Assembly: GCA_034440575.1 (NCBI GenBank)
Contig: JAOTOL010001545.1
Coordinates: 248,001 to 312,000, forward strand
DNA length: 64,000 nt
From: Imbricaverruca yamaguchii
Taxonomy: Eukaryota > Arthropoda > Thecostraca > Neoverrucidae
Reading direction: 5' to 3'
Part shown: in pieces, positions 1 through 12,400 of the stretch
Layout: each line of letters starts with the position of its first letter
How positions within the stretch are numbered: the stretch's first letter is position 1
Program-made: the position numbers and the translations under genes
The notes under the pieces: generated by a model
Databases searched by the model: none
What the model saw: the letters and a program-made list of their open reading frames with translations, nothing else
Told to the model about the DNA's origin: nothing

Positions 1-477
1 CCATTGGCCGTGATCATGCATGAAGTACATCGAGAACCACGGAATAAACAAGCAAAAACATGCCGGCGGGGTCTGGTCGAAATATTGAGCACACAATGGC
101 TCTCCGACAACTTTGACGGGCAGGTTGCCCAAGTTGGCTGGTATGTTCGGAAAATGCACACAATCAAGAGTTAAATTATTTAACTCATGGTATGCTGAGC
201 TGCGTAATTTATTCAACGAAGGACAATGGAGCCCATCGGCATTGACACTAATCTTGGACAGGTGGGGACGAGAAGCTGCTTTGGTAGACCTTTTCATGCA
301 CTGCCAAAGGCATAACTTTACATTTCTGGTTACGTACGTTACATAACGGGTCCCCCCCCCCCATTCCCCGCCGTGGCATCGCCCATGGCAGAAGCCCAGG
401 GCGAACGGACCGAATGATAGACACTCAGGAGGAAATGGAAACAGCGCCTATTCAGCCTCTGGCGAATATGACAACTG
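1..477. other. Intergenic or intronic sequence, no gene seen
   Basis: No exon, RNA gene or repeat array is recognised. A run of C lies at about 351-361. A 77-codon open frame (113-346) has no recognisable domain. If the EF-hand exon at 3968 belongs to a gene entering from the left, this stretch is part of its last intron. Confidence 0.5.
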
Positions 478-1095
478 GAATGGTTTCTTCAAATACATAT
501 CCAACGTCTGCTTTGTGTGACGACAGTAATGGTTACTTCAGATAACTGTCTCGTGTTTAGTTTGCGTGACGACTGTAATGGTTACTTCAGATAACTGTCT
601 TGTGTTTAGTTTGCGTGACGACTGTAATGGCTACTTCAGATAACTGTCTTGTGTTTAGTTTGCGTGACGACTGTAATGGTTACTTCAGATAACTGTCTCG
701 TGTTTAGTTTGCGTGACGACAGTAATGGTTACTTCAGATAACTGTCTCGTGTTTAGTTTGCGTGACGACTGTAATGGTTACTTCAGATAACTGTCTCGTG
801 TTTAGTTTGCGTGACGACAGTAATGGTTACTTCAGATAACTGTCTTGTGTTTAGTTTGCGTGACGACTGTAATGGCTACTTCAGATAACTGTCTTGTGTT
901 TAGTTTGCGTGGCGACTGTAATGGCTACTTCAGACATTTAACTGTCATTTAATTTGCTTGGCGACTGCAACAATTACTTCAGACATCCATCTGACGCGTA
1001 GTTTGTATGACGACTGTAATGGTTACTTTATACATCCATCTGACGTTGAGTTCGCTTGGCGACTGCAATGGTTACTCCAGCCATCCATCTGACGT
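478..1095. repeat. 49-bp minisatellite, about 11-12 units
   Basis: Units contain 'ggttacttcagataactgtc' and 'tttagtttgcgtgacgact' and recur every 49 bases. The central copies (about 530-900) are almost identical. Copies decay at both edges, where 'tcagacatccatctgacg' variants appear (950-1095). Confidence 0.93.
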
Positions 1096-1344
1096 TTAGT
1101 TCGGGCGGCGACCGCAGTGCGGGAGGGTGATAACGGCGGTTTGATGTTACGTCGGAGAGTGAAAAAACGCGGCAGTATGATCGCAGATTGCGGACTTTTT
1201 CCATTATGATCGTGTGTGTGTGTGTGTGCCTGTAGCGTCCGTTCACCGTCGTCCTCACCAGCACGCCCTCCGATGCCGCTCCTGTATTGGCATCCTTGCT
1301 CAGTTCTCTAAATCCGACTTGGGAACAAGACTTCGTTCGGTCCG

Positions 1345-2560
1345 ACCCCGACCAACGTCCGTGCCCAGTCCGACACTGGGACTGACCCGACCAACGTCCG
1401 TACAAAGCTAACCAGTCTGACATCGGGACTGACCCCGACCAACGTCCGTGTATAGCTAACCAGGACGACACTGGGACTGACCCCGACCAACGTCCGTACA
1501 TAGCTAACCAGTCCGACACTGGGACTGGCCCCGACCAACGTCCGTACATAGCTAACCAGTCCGACACCGGGACTGACCCCGACCAACGTCCGTACATAGC
1601 TAACCAGGCCGACACTGGGACTGACCCCGACCAACGTCCGTACATAGCTAACCAGTCCGACACCGGGACTGACCCCGACCAACGTCCGTACATAGCTAAC
1701 CAGGCCGACACCGGGACTGACCCCGACCAACGTCCGTACATAGCTAACCAGGCCGACACCGGGACTGACCCCGACCAACGTCCGTACATAGCTAACCAGG
1801 CCGACACTGGGACTGACCCCGACCAACGTCCGTACATAGCTAACCAGGATGACACTGGGACAGGCCCCGGCCAACGTCCGTACATAGCTAACCAGGCCGA
1901 CACTGGGACTGACCCGACCAACGTCCGTACATAGCTAAGCTAACCAGGCCGACACTGGAACTGGCCCGACCAACGTCCGTAGCTAACTGGGACAGGCCCC
2001 GACCAACGTCCGTACATAGCTAACCAGGCCGACACCGGGACGCCCGACCAACGTCGTTAGCTAACCAGCCGACACCGGGACTGACCCCGACCAACGTCCG
2101 TACATAGCTAACCAGGCCGACACTGGGACTGACCCCGACCAACGTCCGTACATAGCTAACCAGGCCGACACCGGGACTGACCCCGACCAACGTCCGTACG
2201 TAGCTAACCAGTCCGACACCGGGACTGACCCCGACCAACGTCCGTACATAGCTAACCAGTCCGACACTGGGACTGACCCCGACCAACGTCCGTACATAGC
2301 TAACCAGGCCGACACCGGGACGGGCCCCGACCAACGTCCGTACATAGCTAACCAGGCCGACATTGGGACAGGCCCCGGCCAACGTCCGTACATAGCTAAC
2401 CAGGCCGACACTGGGACTGACCCCGACCAACGTCCGTACATAGCTAACCAGGCCGACACCGGGACTGACCCCGACCAACGTCCGTACATAGCTAACCAGG
2501 CCGACACTGGGACAGGCCCCGGCCAACGTCCGTACGTAGCTAACCAGTCCGACACTGCAG
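1345..2560. repeat. 48-bp minisatellite, about 25 units
   Basis: The unit runs from 'ccgaccaacgtccgtacata' through 'gctaaccaggccgacactgg'. Its period of 48 is a multiple of three, so two minus-strand frames stay open through many units and read as 16-residue repeats (one contains SAWLAMYGRW, the other GLVSYVRTLVG). Indels at about 1925-2065 break the frames. There is no start context, splice logic or known domain, so I treat it as a minisatellite. Confidence 0.92.
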
Positions 2561-3614
2561 CGGCCGGCGCCACCCTAGTTCAGTGCCGCACCCCTTCGGG
2601 TCAGCTGATTGGCGTAACTGCCGCGTCAGCTTTACATTGCCGCCACCTACAAGTGACAGTGTATCATCTAGTGCCTTGCTGTGCCAGTAGATGGCAGTGC
2701 ACACGCACTGGACTCGTGGCGCACGCCACTACATACAGTGGCACTGAGGCTGGCATGGTGCCGTCCCCATCAACATTGTCACTCGCCGACCGGCTTTTGA
2801 CAATTCCACCATTTGCTGCGTAACGGTGGCAGCAAGATTCGCGAGGGCAGCAAGCGCTGGAGGCCGGATAGCGCTAAGATTCGCCAGTTGTGTAGGGTGC
2901 AATGTGAAAAAACACACTGTTGCGTAATACACACTTCAGTATGGTGCTAACATGCTTCGCATACTTGAAGAGTGTTCGGACTACCACAGAAAGTGCGTTC
3001 GTTTCAGACTCTACAAGGTATATCGGATAGGGCGCGGTTTTCATGCCAGGCGACGTGGCGGCTACGTTCGTGGCGATACTGAACTAATTATCCAGTCCGG
3101 TCTTAATCCCCGCCACACATCACTCTCGCAGATCCAACCGTGGCAAGATACGGTCTCAACTCGTCACTCCCGGCCGGATTCATTCTTCTGCTCAAAGGCT
3201 CAGCACCGACCACGTTTCCGGGAAGCAAGCGTATGAAGCTCTTATAAGACTGCTGGCTTCATGACTTGTGACTGAAATTCGACCGTGGAGAATCTGTCAA
3301 GCATGCAGAATAAAAGCTTGATAGTGTCAACTGATGGCGATAATTGTGATATTGCGAAACAGTGTACCGATACGTTTGATGTCACGTTTGAAGTTGATAG
3401 CTGCCAAGGCAGCACTGAGAACGCGTACGTCAGTACCCGAATAGAGCCAAAGCCAGAGCCACAATGTTAGTCACTTCCATTACGATTCGTCCAATTATTT
3501 GCGAGTTCTCCCGACGCTGCTATTATCATTATACTGGAGGATGCATTTGTTCCAGCTCGTGTCAGCAAAAGACGTAATTCCAGCGGGCAACATCAGAGAC
3601 CCAAATGTTCGGTC
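2561..3614. other. Unassigned sequence, no gene seen
   Basis: Mixed-composition sequence with short unrelated open frames (for example 2952-3236 and 3285-3470). No domain, array or RNA gene is recognised. Confidence 0.45.
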
Positions 3615-3696
3615 GGAAGTAGGCCGGAGGGCACTGGATGACCGATGTAGTCGATGCGCCCCTAAGCTCCAATAACCAACCAGGAAGTAGGCCGGA
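3615..3696 (+). mobile_element. SINE stub (54 bp) with 14-bp target-site duplication
   Basis: The insertion at 3629-3682 matches the 3' end shared by the SINE copies in this window ('gtcgatgcgcccctaag', then 'aataaccaacca'). It is bracketed by identical 'ggaagtaggccgga' copies at 3615-3628 and 3683-3696. The tRNA-like head is absent and the element begins near the hairpin base, like its relatives at 17474, 56554 and 59141. Confidence 0.85.
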
Positions 3697-3967
3697 AATG
3701 TGAGAGAAACGTGGCGCGCAGACTAGTGCAATGCATCTCGTGCGACAAATGATCCCACCGCAGAGGATGCACAACTTCGACGACTGGCCGCGAGTTCTGA
3801 TGCTGAATGCCTGCTTGTGCCTCCTATAAACAAAAACTCCCACGGTTTTATACCGCAATCGATGAGACTTAATCCCGAATTGAAAAGTGTCAAATGCAGT
3901 GTCCCAGTGAAGGGCTGTGGACGTCGCGCTGCTGAGTTGTGAGCTGACAATGTGGGCTTCTTTGCAG

Positions 3968-4153
3968 GCCATCTACGACATGCTGGGCACGTCGTCGCCG
4001 TCCAAGCCGCAGGACTCGGCCGAGGAGCGCGCCAAGACCATCTTCGCGCGCATGGACGAGAACGGCGACAAGCAGCTGACCCAGGAGGAGTTCCTCAAGG
4101 GCTGCCTGCAGGACGAGGAGCTCTCCAAGATGCTCAACCCGACCGTCTCGTAA
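3968..4153 (+). CDS. Last coding exon of an NCS-2/CG7646-like neuronal calcium sensor (partial gene)
   Basis: The exon follows a polypyrimidine acceptor ('cttctttgcag') and gives 61 codons plus TAA in phase 0. It begins AIYDMLG and ends LQDEELSKML plus a short tail, the C-terminal part of visinin/recoverin-type sensors, including EF-hand 4. The phrase SAEERAKTIFARMDEN matches the NCS-2/CG7646 subgroup better than neurocalcin. These proteins are small N-myristoylated Ca2+ switches in neurons. The EF4 loop (exon residues 30-41) has D, N, D and E at metal positions 1, 3, 5 and 12, but Lys replaces the usual Gly at position 6. Earlier exons must lie left of the window. The intron before AIY has the same position and phase as the last intron of neurocalcin (37418), which argues for an old tandem duplication. 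Confidence 0.88.
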   Translation, partial: AIYDMLGTSSPSKPQDSAEERAKTIFARMDENGDKQLTQEEFLKGCLQDEELSKMLNPTVS

Positions 4154-5275
4154 GGCCGCCGGACGGCGGTGAAGATGCAGGTCACGATGGTGGAGAGGTT
4201 GCCGGCGCGGCGGCGGGAAGAGCGCCGCCACCGAGCCGCCGAAGCCGAAGGCGAAGCTGAGCTCGGCCGCCACCGAGCCGCCGAAGCTGAAGGTGGAGCT
4301 GGCCGCCGCCGCCGCCGCCGCCGTTGCAGGGACGAATCAGCCGGCCAGTGGTGGGCGGTGACCACACGCCCGTGACGGACCGACAGGGCGTGTGCGGCGT
4401 CTCGCCGGCGCCGGCCGTCCGGCCCCGGTGCCGGCCAGGAGTCCAGCCCGCTTGCCACGTCCCGGCCCACTGCGACAGACGCGTGCTCGAGGTGTTGTCT
4501 CTGTACTATTTCCATATACGTGTCGGTATCTTCTTCTGCTACGCGCCGGTCGTCGACGGTCGGCCGACTGCCGGCGCGATGCTGGGTCGGTTGACCGGCC
4601 CGACCGCGGACAGGGGGTGATCGGGTGGAGGGGCGGTGCGGAAGGTGGCGGCGCGCGCGCACCGACGGAGCGACGACGGAGGTCGCTCTCACGCCGGTCG
4701 CACCGTCGGTCCGCTTTTTGTGATAAATGTCTCGCACACGAATACCGCCTTGGGTCCGCATCAGCTCACGCGTGCGCTGGCGTTTTGCAGTCCGACGTTG
4801 CCCCCGCGGCACGGAAACATTTCCATGTTACTCGATTGCGAGTCGTTAGGGTGTGTAGGTTTTCAGCTTGTTGCCAATAGCGGCGCGCGAGTTGCCGGCC
4901 GGACTGCGGCGGTGGCCGCCCGTCCGCCGGCTAGTCAGCGACGTCGAGACGGAGCTCGTCTGCGGCTGTCGTCGCGCCAGACTGTCCTAGTCTCCGGTCT
5001 AGCTTTGTCTAACCGATGCGAGTTCATCTGACATTCCGCCATTCGTTTTTGGCTCGGCCCGTGTGTGCCCTGCGCCGCATTTTCGGCTCCCCGGCGGCCT
5101 TCCTGCCCCTGTGTGATGGCGTGCGCTGCCGCCTCTCATTCGCGGCACGCGCCGCACCGCGCGCGCACAAGTTCGCCGCATGTGAGGGCGCTTGTCGCTT
5201 GCCAGGTGTCGCTTCTTCACACGTTCCTCTCAATTCCACGGGACTCGTTTTAAAATAAAGTGGCTAATTTGTAGA
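4154..5275 (+). other. Probable 3' UTR of the NCS-2-like gene
   Basis: The sequence stays very GC- and CpG-rich from the stop codon to about 5250, then drops sharply to AT-rich. The drop coincides with AATAAA at 5254-5259. It includes a short GCC run (4307-4325) and a duplicated segment with 'gccgccaccgagccgccgaa' (about 4228-4285). Long open frames here reflect high GC, not genes. A CpG-island promoter for neurocalcin is the alternative reading. Confidence 0.5.
5254..5259 (+). terminator. Candidate poly(A) signal AATAAA
   Basis: AATAAA lies about 1.1 kb after the NCS-2-like stop, at the end of the GC-rich block, followed by 'gtggctaatttgtag'. Position and composition support it; there is no transcript evidence. 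Confidence 0.5.
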
Positions 5276-6092
5276 CGATTTATGCGCATCGCACTTGCGG
5301 AAATATCAAACACGCATGTGTTGGGATTCGTAGATTGTCAAGCTAGACCATTAAGGTATGACCGTATATGGAGTTATACGAATTCGGAGCAAACAGCACA
5401 TTCGATGAAGGATTCTTTCATTCGTTCATCATTTCCATCCACGTTGAGTCATCACCCTGATTGATGCTGTGTTTTACCCACCCAGGGACACCAGATAAAT
5501 AATGAGCCGAACACATTGATGGTCATACACCCGCTTCATACGGTCCCACTTACATTCGAACTGTCCCAGATTGTGTGTCGTTATATCGTGACATCTTGAT
5601 ATCTTGATATCTTGATAGCTCGTAACGCTCAACTGCCGGGAAAGGCTGGACACACCATCGCCACTAGTCCAAGCCAGGTTCCCTTTTGAGAGCCCGAGGA
5701 CGTCAAATATCATCATGGCGATTATGATCTTACGCTGTAGTGTACAGCAAGCATATGGCGAAATCAGGTATTCGAAACCGAGCATTCAAGAAACATCATT
5801 TTATGACTTGTTGATTACTGTCCACCATTCAAAACGTATGTCATCTGGATTTAGCGGTACTTCTGAGAGCTCATCATAGGGCAGTGCCATTCGACCTACC
5901 TGTGCGATCATGCCGTAGCTGGTTATGCCGATGCCTCGCGCCAGGGAAGTGGCATGCCTATCGGGCTGGTAATCATTGTGGAGGATGCGGTCATCAGTCA
6001 AACTCTCTGGTCCACTTGCCCTCTGTATAGAGCCTCCGGCCTTTGTAGAGGACGCCCATCCCTGCTGAATGATGTTGACCCATAGGATGTAA
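5276..6092. other. Intergenic sequence upstream of neurocalcin, no gene seen
   Basis: AT-richer sequence between the two calcium-sensor genes. A small tandem of 'ttgatatc' lies at about 5598-5625. No core promoter motif was identified with confidence. Confidence 0.5.
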
Positions 6093-6295
6093 CTGACCTC
6101 AGCTATCCGAAGTCAACTGTCCGACCTCATCCATCTGATCTCGGCCGTCTGACCTCCGTCATCTGATCTCAACCATCTGACCTTAGTCGTTTGACCTCAG
6201 CAGTCTGAGCCTAGTCGTTTGATCTGGGTAGTCTGAGCTCACCCGCCTGCCCTCGGGAGTCGATCTCCACAGTCTGACATCAGTCGTCCAGCCTC
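6093..6295. repeat. Degenerate 15-16 bp tandem repeat
   Basis: About a dozen diverged copies of a 'tctgacctcagtcgt'-like unit end about 110 bases before the neurocalcin start codon. The array probably falls in the promoter or 5' UTR. Confidence 0.75.
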
Positions 6296-6404
6296 CGCCC
6301 GATCGTGTGGGTTATCCATGGGAGAGCGCCAGTTGCTCGTTCTTGGGCGCCTGACCTGGTGACGTGTGCCGCCTATTTCAGCGGCAGACAATCTCATCTG
6401 CGAG

Positions 6405-6474
6405 ATGGGGAAGCAGAACAGCAAACTGCGTCCGGAGGCGCTGGAAGACCTCAGGACGAGCACAGAGTTCACAG
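6405..6474 (+). CDS. Nca: Neurocalcin coding exon 1
   Basis: 23 codons plus one base, starting [16 protein letters not shown] and ending STEFT. The G before the 'gtttgt' donor combines with AT of exon 2 to give Asp24. This ATG is chosen because Gly2 is needed for N-myristoylation and the sequence matches the family N-terminus. An in-frame ATG further upstream (6366) would bury Gly2. The donor G|GTTTGT is weak but acceptable. Confidence 0.93.
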
Positions 6475-9400
6475 GTTTGTCGGGTCCTACAGCCGCTGAT
6501 GCATTGTGGATGTGCGAGGAGGGCGACAGAAGCGACAGCTTTGCAAACGCTACCGACTGAAGATAAGCCACTTATGGCCAATCCCCCATCCCCCCGCTTC
6601 AGATGTGCCACCTATGCCACCCTCCCCCCTCATCCGGTTCGAATGTGCCATCTATGGCCCACTCGGTTCGTCAGAAGTGATGATATTGCGCGGAGGAACC
6701 TGTATCTGCTTCATCACCTTTGTTTCGTTGTGGCGCCCCAAAGGAAAATCCTGGCTGCGCGACTGCTACTGACTAATACAGCAAGGCGCGTTGCAATTTC
6801 TCACGTTGTTATTTGCCTGGTATTCGGCAAAGTCGTCTCCACACTCGGTGGTGGCACTGGCCGAAGGACAGATTGCTCTCATGACTGAGATGAAACACAC
6901 TCATTCTCATGACTAAGAACTGACGACAGATTGTTCCCATGATTGTGTGACGCTTATCAGTTAATTGAAATACCTATGTCCATTGGGATAGCCAGGATTT
7001 TCTTCACAGGGACCCGACCAAAAATATATGATAAGGCGGTAAATTTTTCCGATACGCGAAGCGCGCTGACGATTTGTGGTTTTGCATGGTGAAAATAGCA
7101 ATTACCCTCTCATCTAGTGTATTTTTTAGTATTGAGGGGTGTGGACGTGCCCACCGCCCCTTGGCTGCGCCTCTGCTCGTGTCCGTATTTAGAAGCGGAA
7201 GATGTAGCACAAAATGCTTTTGACTTAACCCGCTGATGTGCTGATCGCTGATCTGTAAAATATCTGTCTCTCCGGTCAGATCCTCAGACCCCGTCTCTGG
7301 GGGGGGGGGGGTTGACAGAAACCCCCTCTAATATCCAAATTAAGCGTCGCACGGAAGCGAAAGAGGCGTCATCGGAACGCGCTCGACAAGTAGGGTCCGA
7401 TACACCCCCCCAAAAAAAACTCCCAAAAGTGACGTCACTAGGGGGCCTAGATTTTCACGACTTACATCATGTTTTTGGCCCTGGGGAGTTCATTTTTGGG
7501 TATATTTGGAAAAACAAAAATTATTTGAATTCAGAAATGGACATCGAAATTGACCAGGACCATACACTTTTTGGCCATTCAAAAATGTTTTATTTCTTCA
7601 AGTTTCAATATTTTGAGCTTTCAAGTTTTCTTTAATTTTCCTTTTATAATGGGTAGAGCGGACAGAAAAACGTTGTTTGAAGTTAACTTGCCCTGACGAA
7701 AATGCTGACTTTAGACAGAATCGTCGATTTTAGCTCTAAAAGGCAAATATGCAAAACCATTAAGTAGTGAAAAATACCAAATTCCTCTTGTACGTTTTGT
7801 TGCATGCCTAAAGATGAACAAACGATGAAAGATTCATTTGAGAAACAATAACTATTCGTTAAAACGTGACGACTGGTTGAACTTTTTTGGAGGTGACCTT
7901 ACTTGACGTTGACTAACTTGTTTACCCTGGATGATCTGACTTCAAAAGTTTTACACAATATGCCAAATTGATGTGGGAAAAGGTACACCAAATTTCGGTG
8001 CGCTGCCGTGCGCCGTTCTTTCAATATTCGCGAGAAAAAAAAACTGAGGGAGGCCGTTGAACACCCCCCTCTCTCCTTCCCTGAGACGGCGCGGGTTAAA
8101 GTGCAATACACCAAAGCCAATCGAGGCCATAGCACTCGATAACGGTGCAGTTGCAAGGTCCAATCACTAGGATATCTCACATCCGTGCTCATTGATACCT
8201 GGATTTTCCAATGCACATGCAAAGCAGATGCAATATGTAAGTGATACAAAGGTAATGCAGATGAATGCGCATCCAATGCCGATACTCAGGATATCAGTAG
8301 GCTGTAAGTAAGCTAGCCTTTCCAGCGATATGTTCCCCGTGAGTGATTAGTGCAGAATGCCTTCGGTGTGGCAGCGCCATTAAGCCGGGAAACACGGGTA
8401 CAGGCACGGCTGCTTCAACTACAGCTGCACTTCTGGTGCTGGAATTTATCAATATAAATAATTTGCAGAGCTCGACTTGGGTGTCGTACACGGCTGGCAT
8501 ACATTGGTCTTAAAATAACGGCGACATTATGGCGCGGACGCCCTCAGTGGAATTACTACGGTAGCATTTCACACGGAATCAACTTGATATATTGCGATTA
8601 GCAAAAAGGAAATGGAGCAGTAGAATGCACCCATCACCTCATTCCCATCATGTGTCATCAGCCAGTTGCTATGGTAGTTTGTGTTGTTATGGTTGCTATG
8701 GTAGTTTGTGTTTCACAGTGAGGGGAGCAATGCATCTAAAGAAGAACGACGGATTCGGATGTTTGGTTGTAATTGTTTCTACCGATGCGGAACAAGTTAA
8801 TTTGCTTACATCATTCGCCCACGGAGTTTCCTGTAATTGCTGTGCGCTTTACCGATTTATATTTCATGTTGTTTCCTACTATTCACATCTTTCAGGTCAG
8901 CAGATGTATACAATTGCAGTGTCCTCAGGTCCTCATCTAAATTGGTATTGTCACGAGCTAGGGCGAAGCCAGAACGAACCTACTCCGGTGCATATACTGC
9001 ACATGCTTCCCCAGACGACCCGACCCGGTCCGACTATCACGCTTTCGAGACAAAGAATATTTTGTGTTATGCAGCGCTTCAAGTCACAATCATCTTTTCA
9101 CTCAGAATGGGACTGTGTCTTTTACGTGTAGTTTTAGCAGTTCATTGGAATTATTTTTTTAAGTACGTTCATTTTGTGCAGACGTTTTATTGTGGGACAT
9201 CGGAAACTCGGAGCATTATTACAGGACATGCATTGCCAGGGGCTGCAATCCGAAGGTTAAAAAATATTAGTTACTCCATACGTTATGCGGGACAAGACAC
9301 TTTCCCTCATTGTCCTCATGGAAAGACCGGGTGTTATGGATACATTTTGGTAAACCTCAAGATAAATCGTCACTTCTGAAGGGCAGCGAGGAGATAGCTA

Positions 9401-12400
9401 CACGTCCACCAAGCGTAAGCCTTCCAGTATCATCCCAGATAATTATTTTTCGTCGTAGTATTTTATTGCGGAAACTGCCCAAAAACGTCGATGCAGGCTA
9501 ATGTTGATACAGGCTACGGGCTAATGTTAATACAGGCTGATTAAGTTCATGCCGGCTGTACCAATTTACTCTGCACGTTTTCTGGTGCAAACTGCAACAT
9601 ATTATTACAGTATAATACGAGTAGAGTGTAATGGGAAACGATCAAATTATTTCGCCGTTGTAAAACTAAGATAACAGGATAATGATGGCAAACACGTAAA
9701 CAGTTTACCAGCTTGCAAGGGGACAAGAACTGAAAAATTAAGGGCGAATGACATACATCAAAATTTTACTTGTGGCCCAAAATATATTGCATCATCACCA
9801 TTCCGGAGTCGCGCGTCGGAATGGCTTGCGCTTGTTCTTACCGCCAGAAGAGGGCGCCAATAACAACATGTGTGGTAGCTATGGCAACCGGCTTCATACT
9901 TGTGGTGCAAACATCGTTGTATAAGCAATCTCTTGTATCAAGAGATTGCTTGTACAATGACGTTCTCCCCTAGCCGACCTGAGGTCACTTCATATATTTT
10001 TATACATACTCTTACGTCACTTTTGACTATATCTTGTACAGTTTGCTTCTGACAGATGTTTTGATGTTAATCTAAAAACCGTATTGAACGACTTTGACAT
10101 AACACTGCTGCTTCAAACACAATGCTTCGCTTCTTCATTATTCTGTCCCGGTTGCTGGTGCTTCTCGATATGAACAGGACACTGATACCGATGTGCTCGG
10201 CACTTTTAGCGTCCGATGCTGCTATCTCTAAGGTTAACGGGGCATGCATGCGACGTCAGTTTATTTACAAATTTCCACTAGAAAACAAGGAGCATCGGCG
10301 GCTGCGGAGATTCGTCAAGACTCCGGTCGGTGCCTCCCGTCAAATGTATATGTGACGGCATGGGTCAAAGCGAGCGGTATATCATGTCACCCCAAAGGTC
10401 ATCATTGGATGAACAAATAGCAACCGTTCAACATGCTTGAAAACTGTGAGTTGTTCCTCAGCACTAACATATTCAGTTTTTATTTTCCTCAGCGTCCGAC
10501 ATGTGTAGTGCAGCCGATAAACCGATTACCTGAATCCCTGTGAAGAGCATAGAGAGACTTGAACGCTTTGCGCCGCTCAATGGAAAGGGAACACGATTAT
10601 ATAGGTAATGATAACTGCGGATATCGGCCAATGTGTACGTCACGTCCGTAACTGACATGCAAGACTCTTCCTCGAACAGTGCTCTGTTTAACCTTGGAGG
10701 ATCACGAACACGATGTGCATATGCAGCCGCTCATGGTTCGCATTTAGCTAAACGTATTTGTAACTGAAACGCTTTGTTTTATATTAAGCAATTTCCGAAG
10801 AAGTGGTAGGATTTCACCTAAATATTTTCGTACAAGGCGAACGTGGGGTTTTCCTTCGACGAAAATCTTAATTTCAAGGTTATATCAGCGTGCACACCTA
10901 TGATTGTTACTTGCTACGTCAGATTACCTCTGCAATCTCACGTAGCAGGTTTTGGCACTGTTATGCTTTCCGAACAAACTACTTTAAATGACGCCGATAA
11001 AAAAATACCTTCTGCAATGCGCGTATAACCTTCATTTTCAAGTCGGGCCACTGACCCGTACGCTCCCTCTGTGACCTCTGATATAAATGTGTAGCCATCT
11101 TGGTCTATGTCAATTTTGCTTTAAAATGAAGCCCATATCGGTCTTCTTCCACAATGCACACAAAGCCACCACTTCAAAGTCATGCCCCTGGCCCATGTTT
11201 GATATATTTCACCAATGACCTATTTACGGATATAATCCGGTATTCTATGAGCGAACAGCTTAGCAAAAATAACAGATGGCAAACATTTACGGGTAATGTT
11301 CGGTAAAGGAGGAAAAATCAAATTAGTACTTCTTCAAAAGATCATGAGGTCAACAAAAGGTCACAGCTTAAGATAGCTGAAAATTAACCGCAGCAAATCA
11401 CAACAATTGTATGGCATTATATATGTATTCCTCTTTCAAATGATGTACGCATTACATGCGCTAACTGCTAACATTGAAAATTAAAAGAAATGTTTGCTAC
11501 ATTCACTTTTCCGGATCGAAAAATTTCGATCAACTGTAACTCATAACCCTTGCGACATGTAAAGCTAAAAATCATAGAAACGTGACCTGGGCCACTGATA
11601 ACCACATACGCACATTTTGGTCAGAATCCGAGGGGGTGTCTGCGCCGTCGATTGCGGTGGTTAGCCATCGACAACGACGGGCGACGGCGACGACGCCGAC
11701 GGCCGTGCCGGTGGGCGGGGCGACTCTGGACCTGCCGGAAGTTGGCCGGCGCCGGCGGCGACGGCCGGACTACGGGGGACGGGGTGGCGGCGATACTTGA
11801 CGGTCATATTCTGTTAGATGGTGGGCAAACTAGGCGAGCCCACGCGACGAATGGTGAGCGTAGCCGCTGCCTGTGGTCGTACTGTCACGAGAACGTCCGA
11901 AAGTTTTACACTCGTGAGTGGAGAAGTTGCCGACTTCTGCTGCTTCCTGGAGTGTTCGCCCTCACCCTCTGCGGCGGCTGATGTCCTCCCACTTCCCAAG
12001 CCTTCTCGCGACCACGGAAAGCCGACGCTCGTTAGATCCGCCTTTTGCAGTGGCGACGGAGCATCCTTCGTCGACAGCATGACATGAAACATTCGAGGGT
12101 GTCATGTCAGGTCACTGACCTGCAACGTCACAAGAGACATGTGCGGCCCTTCTTCGGCGACTTCGTGAACCCTCGACAACTGACCACATTTGGTATCCCC
12201 GAATGGTCAAGTGTTGGGTGTAATAGCGTAATGGGTCACTCGGCTAGCTTGCTTGCACTGACACTCATCCGACTTGCTTATATAGATCATTTACATTTTT
12301 CAAGGTCATTCGATTTCGTTGATCCGACTTAACCACTCTTTTTCGATCGTCAGTCACCCTAGTACTATTTGGAATGCCTATGCTGAGTTCAATGATAATT

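Noticed and set aside
4169..5031. Arg/Ala-rich frames after the NCS-2-like stop
   Set aside because: Composition-driven; the region fits a GC-rich 3' UTR.
6366..6404. Upstream in-frame ATG as the neurocalcin start
   Set aside because: It would add 13 residues before MGKQ and remove the N-terminal glycine needed for myristoylation.
8592..9379. Two overlapping 180-codon frames as a gene
   Set aside because: No recognisable domain, overlapping in different frames, AT-rich intron context.
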